This document shows, piece after piece, positions 1 through 5,585 of a stretch of DNA of 6,510 nt. Each line of letters begins with the position of its first letter. Position 1 is the first letter of the stretch. This stretch comes from Actinomycetota bacterium. GTDB lineage: Bacteria; Actinomycetota; Humimicrobiia; Humimicrobiales; Humimicrobiaceae. The position numbers were made by a program, and so were the translations under genes. The notes below the pieces were generated by a model that ran no database searches, was not told where the DNA came from, and saw only the letters and a program-made list of their open reading frames with translations. The stretch lies in assembly GCA_028697935.1 (NCBI GenBank), contig JAQVEM010000074.1, positions 1 to 6,510 of the forward strand, given 5' to 3'.

Positions 1-501
1 TACGGTACAATGAAAGGCAGACCCAGCATATGGGGAGCTTTCAGAATAATACTTGTAAAATCCGGTGTCCAGGCATTGATATTCTACAGGTTTTATCATT
101 TTCTTTATAAAATAAAATTGAGATTAACTGCAGAGATCTTTAGTAGAATAAATTTATTTTTTAACGGAGCTGAAATAGATCCGGCTGCTGAAATTGGTTC
201 GGGATGTAAAATCTGGCATTCTTCTGGAGTTGTAATAGGAAGGGGAGTAAAGATAGGAAACAACGTCAGTATTTTTTCTAATGTTGTTCTTGGTGGCCTT
301 GGACATTCTATATTTCATCACGGTGAACCCGGTTATCCTGTTATAGGAGATAATGTTATTCTATATACAAATGTTACCGTTCTCGGTCCTGTAAATATTG
401 GAAACAATACAACTATAGGGGCACATTCACTGGTATTGGAATCATTACCTGATAATTGCCTTGCAGCAGGTAGTCCGGCTAAAATTATAAAAAAAACATG
501 A
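1..501 (+). CDS. CysE-like left-handed beta-helix acyltransferase (5' end outside window)
   Basis: This is a probable acetyl-CoA-dependent O-acetyltransferase of the serine acetyltransferase-like hexapeptide family. The frame is open to the left edge. The ATG at position 10 lacks a visible ribosome site, and only three further codons are seen before the edge, so the gene probably starts outside the window. Numbered from that Met, an alpha-helical stretch (about 5-50) leads into hexapeptide repeats (about 55-160) with typical I-G-x-x-V/T turns, a GGLGHS loop near 95-100 and the family ending AAGSPAKII (152-160). His70 in WHSSGVVIG aligns with the catalytic His of CysE, but the usual preceding Asp is Trp, and the second CysE His (RHP motif) appears as Tyr109 in GYP. 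Known CysE enzymes make O-acetylserine for cysteine synthesis. Paralogues with such changes often acetylate sugars in surface polysaccharide synthesis, so the substrate is left open. No cysteine gene is visible nearby. Confidence 0.8.
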   Translation, partial: YGTMKGRPSIWGAFRIILVKSGVQALIFYRFYHFLYKIKLRLTAEIFSRINLFFNGAEIDPAAEIGSGCKIWHSSGVVIGRGVKIGNNVSIFSNVVLGGLGHSIFHHGEPGYPVIGDNVILYTNVTVLGPVNIGNNTTIGAHSLVLESLPDNCLAAGSPAKIIKKT

Positions 502-725
502 TATTTTTTATTAATATTTAAAAGTTTACATAATGTATATTATCGGAAGTTATTAATTATCTATATTTATATCCATAAAATTACAGCTTCTAACATTTCT
601 TAATTATTATTACACACATCTATATGAGGGATATTAAAGATAGAAATACTGATTGATTTGATCAGGTCCATATATTAGATACTGGTATTTATTATATATC
701 TTTCAATATTATTATTTTAGAGATT

Positions 726-753
726 TAATTAAGGTCAAATAATTAAGGTCAAA
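726..753. repeat. Perfect 14-bp tandem duplication (2 copies)
   Basis: The unit TAATTAAGGTCAAA occurs twice head to tail with no mismatch, at 726-739 and 740-753. The lack of divergence suggests a recent slippage duplication. No coding frame passes through it. Confidence 0.9.
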
Positions 754-759
754 CTATGT

Positions 760-809
760 TGAATTATAAATATTTAAGTATGAATGAATTATAAATATTT
801 AAGTATGAA
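760..809. repeat. Perfect 25-bp tandem duplication (2 copies)
   Basis: A 25-base unit beginning TGAATTATAAATATT occurs at 760-784 and again at 785-809 with no mismatch. It lies only six bases after the 14-bp duplication but has an unrelated unit, so two independent tandem duplications sit side by side in non-coding DNA. Confidence 0.92.
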
Positions 810-903
810 ACGAACTGTCTTTATTCAGATATTAAGGATATTTTATATATAGAATAAATAATTTATCTTCTATTTTTTTAAATCTGTATAATTTTATTTA
901 ATT

Positions 904-950
904 GCTTAGAAACTATTATTGAATAATAACTGAGCATAAATTTTTATTAT
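904..950 (+). terminator. Possible rho-independent terminator facing the + strand
   Basis: GCTTAG (904-909) pairs with CTGAGC (930-935) through one U-G wobble. An inner AT stem TATTA/TAATA (914-918 with 924-928) closes a 5-nt loop, and a bulge separates the two stems. A T-rich tail follows from about 941. The wobble pairs only in the + strand RNA; the minus-strand RNA would have a C-A mismatch and lacks a T tract. This favours termination of rightward transcripts before they enter dut from its 3' side. The nearest upstream + gene ends 400 bases away, so assignment to that gene is uncertain. Confidence 0.4.
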
Positions 951-951
951 T

Positions 952-1386
952 TTACTTATCCGAACTTCCGAATCCACCCTCTCCCCTATCAGTTTCATCA
1001 AGTTTTTCAACTAATTCTATATTAACATTTTCAATTTTTTTTATAACCATCTGACAGATTTTATCACCTTTTTTTATATTAAAAGTACTGACCGGGTCAT
1101 AGTTAATAAGAATAGCACATACTTCACCTCTGTATCCTGAATCAATAAGACCTGGTGAATTAACTATCCCAATTCCTTTTTTATAAGCCAGACCTGATCT
1201 TGGCTGCAGGAATCCGGCATATCCAGCCGGTATTGATACTTTAATTCCTGCTGGTATTTTTTTTCTTTCAAAAGGCTTTAATTCACAATCAATAGTACTA
1301 TATAAATCAAGACCAGCATCTCCGCTATGGGCATATCCAGGTACAGGGATTGTCTTATCAAGCAACTTTACTTTTAGCGTTACCAT
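952..1386 (-). CDS. dut: dUTP diphosphatase (dUTPase), trimeric type
   Basis: This cytoplasmic enzyme hydrolyses dUTP to dUMP and pyrophosphate. It keeps uracil out of DNA and supplies dUMP for thymidylate synthesis. All five motifs of the homotrimeric dUTPase family are present in order: AGLDLYS (24-30), PRSGLA (62-67), GLIDSGYRGE (79-88, with Asp82 as the likely water-activating residue and Tyr85 for uracil discrimination), GDKICQMVI (107-115) and the glycine-rich C-terminal RGEGGFGSS (134-142) that closes over the active site. At 144 aa it has the normal family length and looks intact. A GGAG ribosome site (1391-1394) lies 4 bases before the nearby spacer to the ATG, which supports the start. 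It lies on the same strand as the SOS-controlled YneA-like gene, 169 bases downstream of it, so it may receive SOS read-through, but a separate -10-like element also precedes it. Confidence 0.97.
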   Translation of the reverse strand: MVTLKVKLLDKTIPVPGYAHSGDAGLDLYSTIDCELKPFERKKIPAGIKVSIPAGYAGFLQPRSGLAYKKGIGIVNSPGLIDSGYRGEVCAILINYDPVSTFNIKKGDKICQMVIKKIENVNIELVEKLDETDRGEGGFGSSDK

Positions 1387-1411
1387 TTAACTCCATTAAA
1401 AAAATAAATAA

Positions 1412-1417
1412 ATTATA
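1412..1417 (-). promoter_or_regulatory. Possible -10 element for dut
   Basis: A perfect TATAAT on the minus strand lies 25 bases before the dut ATG. That would place a start point near 1405 and give a very short leader containing the GGAG site. No good -35 hexamer lies 16-18 bases upstream. The surrounding sequence is nearly all A and T, so chance matches are likely; a second TATAAT lies further upstream at about 1470. Confidence 0.3.
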
Positions 1418-1555
1418 GAATCTAAATTTTTAATAATAGTATTATTATTTTTATTATTTTTATAAATTATATTCCTTCTAAACTATGTAATAAAAATTTA
1501 TTCGATATATAAGCTCAAAATAATAAACTGAACAGAAAAATTGAATTACATTATA

Positions 1556-1858
1556 CTATTCATATTCTAATATAGGAATAATAAGAACAGAATTCCCGGG
1601 AATGTATTCTAATGAATCCATATCATTTATCTTTTCAACTTCACTTATAAATTTTGCTCTTGTTGTATTATCAGAAAACTTTAATGCAATATCGCTTATA
1701 CTTGTTGCATTCTCAATGCTTATCGTTTTATATTTTATAATGTTTACACTGCTAAATTTAAATCTGTTAAAATAAAATGCAATCATTACAAGAAAAGATA
1801 CAAATATTATTAAAATGTAAAGAAAAATTTTTTTTAATTTCATTTTTAATATTTCCAT
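1556..1858 (-). CDS. YneA-like SOS-induced membrane protein with LysM-like domain
   Basis: This 100-aa protein has a short basic start, one hydrophobic segment (about 11-30) and then an extracytoplasmic part (about 43-96) that resembles a degenerate LysM domain. Visible LysM-like signs are the SISDIALKF helix, the FISEVEKIN helix and the YIPGNSVLIIP ending; the usual GDTLWSIA opening is weak. This is the architecture of YneA, the SOS division suppressor of Firmicutes, which delays cell division while DNA is damaged and binds the wall through LysM. The assignment is supported independently by the two LexA boxes in its promoter and by lexA nearby. The start at 1858 is preferred over Met6 because AGAAGG (1865-1870) lies at a good distance. 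The leader is about 80 bases. Sequence similarity alone would not settle the name, so no symbol is given. Confidence 0.72.
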   Translation of the reverse strand: MEILKMKLKKIFLYILIIFVSFLVMIAFYFNRFKFSSVNIIKYKTISIENATSISDIALKFSDNTTRAKFISEVEKINDMDSLEYIPGNSVLIIPILEYE

Positions 1859-1926
1859 TTTTTACCTTCTCTCTTATAAATTCATAAACCAGGCATTAGC
1901 TTTTATTACTATTATTAATAAAAATA

Positions 1927-1940
1927 CGAACATATGTTCG
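1927..1940. promoter_or_regulatory. LexA (SOS/Cheo) box 1
   Basis: CGAACATATGTTCG matches the Gram-positive LexA consensus CGAACRNRYGTTYG exactly. It is the centre of a 22-bp perfect palindrome (1923-1944). It sits just downstream of the predicted start point of the YneA-like promoter. Confidence 0.92.
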
Positions 1941-1947
1941 TATTAAT

Positions 1948-1975
1948 AATATAACCAAACATCTGTTCGTGTCAA
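1948..1975 (-). promoter_or_regulatory. SigA-type promoter of the YneA-like gene
   Basis: On the minus strand there is a perfect -35 TTGACA (1970-1975), a 16-bp spacer and TATATT (1948-1953, 5 of 6 to consensus). This predicts transcription from about 1941 towards the YneA-like gene. One LexA box fills the spacer and the other starts immediately downstream of the predicted start point, so bound LexA would block polymerase. Confidence 0.75.
1956..1969. promoter_or_regulatory. LexA (SOS/Cheo) box 2
   Basis: Read on the minus strand, CGAACAGATGTTTG fits CGAACRNRYGTTYG at every position. It occupies most of the spacer between the -35 and -10 of the YneA-like promoter. Its centre is 29 bp from that of box 1, close to three helical turns, so two LexA dimers would lie on nearly the same face of the DNA. 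Confidence 0.88.
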
Positions 1976-2167
1976 TAGTAAAAAATGGAAATATTACTTA
2001 AAATTCGTCAGTAAAACATATATATGTGTTTATATTTTTTATTTCTTGCATCATCAAATAAATGTCTTAACATTTATCTGTGCTCAGGAAAAATATAATT
2101 TCCAAAACAAATGATTTAAATAATTAGAAGCAAAAAGGAGGAGTAACAATAAATATAAAAACCTTTA

Positions 2168-2182
2168 AATTTTCAGTAAAAC
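2168..2182. promoter_or_regulatory. Possible CodY box upstream of ilvC
   Basis: AATTTTCAGTAAAAC matches 12 of 15 positions of the CodY consensus AATTTTCWGAAAATT. A weaker match with four mismatches lies at 2229-2243, over the possible -10 of the ilvC promoter. CodY commonly represses branched-chain amino acid genes in Firmicutes, but AT-rich DNA gives many chance matches and no codY gene is in view. Confidence 0.35.
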
Positions 2183-2202
2183 ATTATTTTTCTATATAAC
2201 TT

Positions 2203-2231
2203 TTTTATGTTATTTGTTAGAATGTTAAAAT
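2203..2231 (+). promoter_or_regulatory. Possible ilvC promoter (extended -10)
   Basis: TGTTAAAAT (2223-2231) has an extended -10 form, TGN followed by TAAAAT. The -35 at the proper distance (TTTTAT, 2203-2208) is poor. The start point would be near 2237, leaving a leader of about 114 bases. Confidence 0.33.
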
Positions 2232-2350
2232 AATCAGCAAATATTAGATAAGTCATTCCTTCCTATTAATCTTATAGGTACGGGAACAATTTAAAAATAT
2301 TTATTATTGAAATTATAAATTATTAAAAGAAAAATTTTTAAGGAGGAACA

Positions 2351-3352
2351 ATGGCAGAAATTTATTATGACAGAGATATTGATATGAGTATTCTCAATGG
2401 TAAGAAAATAGCCATTATCGGATATGGAAGTCAGGGCCATGCACATGCGCAAAATCTAAGAGACAGCGGGATGGATGTAATAGTAGGAGAAATTGAAGGA
2501 AGCAAGCCATGGAAACTGGCGCTGGATAATGGCTTTGAAGTTTATACCACTGATGAGGCCGCAAAACTGGCTGACGTGATAATGATACTTGCACCGGATA
2601 CTGTGCAGAAAGATATTTATTATAAGTACATAGAGCCAAATCTTAATGAAGGCGATATACTCTGTTTTGCACATGGCTTTAATATTCATTTTAATCAGAT
2701 TATCCCGGCTGAAAATATTGATGTTATTATGATAGCACCAAAAGGCCCCGGTCATATTGTAAGAAGAATGTATAAGGAAAATAGTGGTGTCCCGGTAATT
2801 ATTGCAGTTTATCAAGATTATTCAAAAAATGCCTGGAACTATTGTCTTGCCTATTCAAAAGCACTTGGTGCAGGAAGAGTGGGCATAATAAAAACAACAT
2901 TTAAGGAAGAAACAGAAACAGACCTTTTTGGCGAGCAAGCAGTCCTGTGTGGCGGGACAACTGAGCTTATAAGAGCAGGGTTTGATACCCTTGTTGAGGC
3001 AGGTTATCAACCAGAGATAGCCTATTTTGAAGTATTAAGTGAATTAAAATTAATAGTAGATTTGATATATGAGGGTGGTATATCCTGGATGAGATACTCT
3101 ATAAGCGACACAGCAGAATACGGTGATATGGTTAAGGGCAAGTTAATAATTACAGAGGAAACAAGGAAAAATATGAAAAATTTGCTTGCAGATATTCAGA
3201 ATGGTTCATTTGCCAGAGAGTGGATTATTGAAAATCAAGCCGGAAGACCTGTGTATAATGCAATTAAAAAAGCAGAAGAAAACCATCTTATAGAAATAGT
3301 TGGAAAAGAACTCAGAAAGATGATGACGTGGATTAAAAAAGAAGAAGATTAA
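2351..3352 (+). CDS. ilvC: Ketol-acid reductoisomerase, class I (short form)
   Basis: This enzyme converts acetolactate or acetohydroxybutyrate into dihydroxy acids by Mg-dependent isomerisation and NAD(P)H reduction, the second common step of valine, isoleucine and leucine synthesis. The N-terminal Rossmann domain shows GYGSQG (24-29). The catalytic set is intact: His108 in AHGFNIH, KGPGH (131-135), metal ligands Asp191 and Glu195 in ETDLFGEQ, Glu227 and Glu231 in YFEVLSELKLIVDL, and Ser252 in SISDTAEYGD. The length, 333 aa, is typical of class I. AGGAGG lies four bases before the ATG. The cofactor loop VGEIEGSKPW (45-54) lacks the Arg of the common LREGS pattern and has an acidic Glu47, which may favour NADH (inference). 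It stands alone: no ilvB, ilvN, ilvD or leuA is adjacent, and the DNA looks somewhat richer in G and C than its neighbours. Confidence 0.97.
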   Translation: MAEIYYDRDIDMSILNGKKIAIIGYGSQGHAHAQNLRDSGMDVIVGEIEGSKPWKLALDNGFEVYTTDEAAKLADVIMILAPDTVQKDIYYKYIEPNLNEGDILCFAHGFNIHFNQIIPAENIDVIMIAPKGPGHIVRRMYKENSGVPVIIAVYQDYSKNAWNYCLAYSKALGAGRVGIIKTTFKEETETDLFGEQAVLCGGTTELIRAGFDTLVEAGYQPEIAYFEVLSELKLIVDLIYEGGISWMRYSISDTAEYGDMVKGKLIITEETRKNMKNLLADIQNGSFAREWIIENQAGRPVYNAIKKAEENHLIEIVGKELRKMMTWIKKEED

Positions 3353-3434
3353 ATTTTTTAAAATTTTAACTTTATTATAATTCTGGAAAGTTGTGGTATT
3401 ATAGGGATATTATATTTATAGTATCGTTATAAAA

Positions 3435-3448
3435 CGAACTTGTGTTTG
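3435..3448. promoter_or_regulatory. LexA box in the lexA promoter
   Basis: CGAACTTGTGTTTG fits the Gram-positive LexA consensus CGAACRNRYGTTYG at all but one position (first central base T instead of R). It overlaps the -35 of the proposed lexA promoter, as expected for negative autoregulation, and is less perfect than the boxes of the YneA-like gene. Confidence 0.82.
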
Positions 3449-3474
3449 CTCTGCGCTTGTTTTTCTGCTAAAAT
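3446..3474 (+). promoter_or_regulatory. lexA promoter
   Basis: TTGCTC (-35, 3446-3451), a 17-bp spacer and TAAAAT (-10, 3469-3474), preceded by TG at the extended -10 position (3466-3467), form a reasonable SigA promoter. The -35 overlaps the right half of the LexA box. The start point would be near 3481. The leader contains an AT-only hairpin (3492-3500 with 3504-3512), likely too weak to terminate. Confidence 0.55.
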
Positions 3475-3544
3475 GTTAATAATAAATAATTTTTTATTAA
3501 TTTTTAATAAAATAATATCTATTAACAACTATCAGTAGTAAATT

Positions 3545-4171
3545 ATGGACGAAAATTTAAGCCCCAGACAAAAGGATATTTTAGATTTCATTAGTAAAAA
3601 AATAAAAGAATCAGGGTACCCGCCCTCGGTTAGAGAAATAGCGAAGGCTGTCAATTTAAGTTCATCAGCAACTGTACATTCACATCTTAAAAAGTTAGAA
3701 GAAAAAGGATATTTGAAAAGAAATCAATCAAAACCACGTGCTATCTCTATACTTACAGATTATGATAAAGCATCTGATAGCGGGTATGGAAATATGGTAT
3801 ATGTTCCAGTCATTGGAAGAATAGCAGCTGGTAAGCCGATTCTTGCAGAAGAAAATATAGAGGATTATTTCCCCCTTACTGATGACTTTATTAAAGGTAA
3901 AAAAGAAGTATTTATTCTACATGTAAGAGGAGACAGTATGGTCAATGCTGGTATACTTGACAGAGACTATATTGTCGTAAGAAAACAGGAAAGTGCCATA
4001 AACGGAGAAATAATAGTAGCACTTATTGATAATGAAGCAACAGTAAAAAGATTTTTTAGAACTGACAAAAAAATAAAATTAATGCCGGAGAATGACCATA
4101 TGGACCCTATTATACTGGATGATGTAAAAATATTAGGAAAAGTAATCGGGGTTATTAGAAAATATTTCTAA
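3545..4171 (+). CDS. lexA: LexA repressor, SOS master regulator (self-cleaving)
   Basis: LexA binds SOS operators as a dimer and, when RecA is active on single-stranded DNA, cleaves itself and releases the regulon. The N-terminal winged helix domain (1-70) carries LSPRQKDILDFI, GYPPSVREIAKAVNLSSSAT and HSHLKKLEEKGYL, including the recognition helix. The C-terminal S24 peptidase domain has the Ala95-Gly96 cleavage site in RIAAGKPI, the nucleophile Ser131 in RGDSM and the general base Lys168 in ATVKRF. All are intact, and 208 aa is the usual length. The start fits the family's N terminus, though no clear Shine-Dalgarno precedes it (CAGTAGTAAATT), suggesting modest translation. Its own promoter has a LexA box. 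Its stop overlaps that of hflX on the other strand. Confidence 0.98.
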   Translation: MDENLSPRQKDILDFISKKIKESGYPPSVREIAKAVNLSSSATVHSHLKKLEEKGYLKRNQSKPRAISILTDYDKASDSGYGNMVYVPVIGRIAAGKPILAEENIEDYFPLTDDFIKGKKEVFILHVRGDSMVNAGILDRDYIVVRKQESAINGEIIVALIDNEATVKRFFRTDKKIKLMPENDHMDPIILDDVKILGKVIGVIRKYF

Positions 4172-5544
4172 ACACTGCTAACTTCTCTGCTATTATCTCT
4201 TCCCTGCTCCTCCTGCTTCATTTTTTTATCTTTTTTTGCTTCTCTATATATATATTCTGATAAAGCAGCAGCATATTTCAAATTTACGTTTATATTCAAA
4301 ATAGCGTTATTTTCTATATCTTTACGTTTTTTTATATAACAATTGTTATATATAAAGGACATAGTCTTAACGTCACTATACGGGACTTTAACTGTCATAT
4401 CAATATATTGTTTATTAATTATATCTCTTATTCTTGAGTACAGGTCAGATATTCCTGTTTTTTTTAAAGCAGATATAAATATAGCATCTTTATATTTTAT
4501 CATCAGATTATCAAGTCTTTTAGAGTCCAATTTGTCTATTTTATTAAATACCAGTAGCGATGGTACTTTATCTGCATCAATTTCTTTTATGATCTCTTTC
4601 ACACTTAAAATATTACTCTCAAAATCTGTTTTGCTTATATCTACAACAATTAGCAGCAAATCTGCCCTTTTAACTTCCTCAAGGGTTGATTTAAATGAAG
4701 CTATCAGCTGATGGGGTAATTTTTCTATAAAACCAACTGTATCCGATATTAAGACATTGTAATTTGGAGAAATATTTATTTTTCTTGTTGTTGAATCAAG
4801 AGTAGAAAACAGGCGATCTTCTACATAAGCATCTGCATCTGTAGTTGTATTTAGAAGAGTTGTTTTACCACTATTTGTATAACCTGCCAGTGCTATTTTA
4901 AAAACATTTTCGTCCCTCTTTTTTCGTTGTATATCTCTTTGAATGCCTATCTGATTTATTTTCCTTTTAAGCTGGCTTATTCTTTTTCTGATTTTCCTTC
5001 TGTCAACCTCAAGTTTTGTTTCACCAGGGCCTCTTGTGCCAATGCCACCACCCAGTCTTGACAATTCCACTCCCTTTCCTGTTAATCGTGGCAGTAGATA
5101 ATTTAATTGAGCAAGTTCAACCTGTAACTTGCCTTCGCTGGTATGTGCTCTCTGTGCAAATATATCAAGAATTAGTGCAGTTCTGTCTATTACTTTTGTA
5201 TTTAATTTTGATTGGAGGTTTCTCTGCTGTGAAGGGGTTATTTCATCATCAAAAACTACAAGTTCAATATCTTTGCTGTTTACAATCATTACTGCTTCTT
5301 CAAGTTTTCCCCTGCTTATAAAGTACCCGGAATCGGGTTTTTCCTGTTTACAGTATAGTATATCTGTAACTTCTGCACCGGCACTTTCAGTTAAATTTTT
5401 TAACTCTTCAACATTCCCATCTTTTTCAGCCGGTATTATTTCTGCTGGTGCTGGTGTATATTCCGGATATTCTAAACTTTCTTTTTTATTTGTCCTGAAT
5501 CTATTAAAACTTGTAAATATTAATAATGTCTTTTCTTTTGTCAT
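4168..5544 (-). CDS. hflX: GTPase HflX (ribosome-associated)
   Basis: HflX is a GTPase that binds the 50S subunit and splits stalled or hibernating ribosomes, notably under heat stress. An N-terminal HflX domain (about 5-180) contains VVFDDEITPSQQRNL (97-110) and the signature GGGIGTRGPGETKLE (165-179). A helical coiled segment (about 180-210) follows, then the G domain: Walker A GYTNSGKTT (221-229), switch I LFSTLDST (245-252), DTVGF (268-272), NKID (334-337) and SALKKTG (358-364). The C-terminal tail ends in a charged stretch (about 434-458). At 458 aa it is a little longer than many homologues. An in-frame stop two codons upstream of the ATG rules out extension, but the ribosome site is poor. 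It lies 41 bases downstream of the aminotransferase on the same strand and is probably cotranscribed with it. Confidence 0.97.
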   Translation of the reverse strand: MTKEKTLLIFTSFNRFRTNKKESLEYPEYTPAPAEIIPAEKDGNVEELKNLTESAGAEVTDILYCKQEKPDSGYFISRGKLEEAVMIVNSKDIELVVFDDEITPSQQRNLQSKLNTKVIDRTALILDIFAQRAHTSEGKLQVELAQLNYLLPRLTGKGVELSRLGGGIGTRGPGETKLEVDRRKIRKRISQLKRKINQIGIQRDIQRKKRDENVFKIALAGYTNSGKTTLLNTTTDADAYVEDRLFSTLDSTTRKINISPNYNVLISDTVGFIEKLPHQLIASFKSTLEEVKRADLLLIVVDISKTDFESNILSVKEIIKEIDADKVPSLLVFNKIDKLDSKRLDNLMIKYKDAIFISALKKTGISDLYSRIRDIINKQYIDMTVKVPYSDVKTMSFIYNNCYIKKRKDIENNAILNINVNLKYAAALSEYIYREAKKDKKMKQEEQGRDNSREVSSV

Positions 5545-5585
5545 AAATTATAAACTTTTTAAAGAATACTCAACTCTTCAATATC

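Larger units (their letters stand above)
502..951. other. Intergenic region without a recognisable gene
   Basis: This is a very AT-rich stretch between the acyltransferase (+) and dut (-), whose 3' ends face each other. The only short frames on the + strand begin at ATGs near 529, 624, 756 and 805, run for 7 to 14 codons and lack convincing ribosome sites, so none is called. The stretch contains two adjacent tandem duplications and one hairpin with a T-rich tail, listed separately. It may be a decayed gene or simple spacer DNA. Confidence 0.6.
1847..1996. repeat. 19-bp perfect inverted repeat flanking the SOS promoter
   Basis: GTAAAAAATGGAAATATTA occurs on the + strand at 1978-1996 and, in inverted orientation, at 1847-1865. 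The left arm is the ribosome-site/start-codon region of the YneA-like gene, including its first codons (Met-Glu-Ile-Leu). The right arm therefore places a copy of the same start on the opposite strand, where it opens a 9-codon frame ending at 2014. Both LexA boxes lie between the arms. Confidence 0.85.
1976..2350. other. Leader/intergenic region upstream of ilvC
   Basis: There is no protein gene here. Moving right, it holds the right arm of the 19-bp inverted repeat and a perfect 8-bp stem with a 4-nt loop (ATAAATGT/ACATTTAT, 2058-2077) that lacks a T tract. Next come an orphan AGGAGG (2136-2141), two CodY-like matches, a weak extended -10 promoter and a small CCTAT/ATAGG hairpin (2262-2278). 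I looked for a T-box, which would be expected for some branched-chain genes, and did not find its conserved AGGGTGGNACCGCG-type core. Confidence 0.5.

Noticed and set aside
811..824. A further LexA box starting with CGAAC
   Set aside because: The bases after CGAACTGTC read TTTAT instead of GTTYG, so only a half-site is present, and no promoter or gene start adjoins it.
1431..1447. AT-only palindrome TAATAATA-G-TATTATTA as a terminator between the YneA-like gene and dut
   Set aside because: It has no G-C pairs in the stem and is followed by A rather than T in the minus-strand RNA, the only direction with an upstream gene.
2262..2290. T-box or attenuator structure before ilvC
   Set aside because: CCTAT/ATAGG is only a 5-bp stem, AGGTACGGGAAC does not match the conserved T-box sequence, and no terminator with a T run follows.
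2415..2815. Open frames antisense to ilvC
   Set aside because: They lie opposite a highly conserved enzyme, encode low-complexity residues typical of reversed codons, and have no ribosome site or recognisable domain.
3353..3385. ilvC terminator
   Set aside because: TTAAATTTT and AAAATTTTAA can pair imperfectly, but the stem is AT-only and weak, as expected by chance in this composition.
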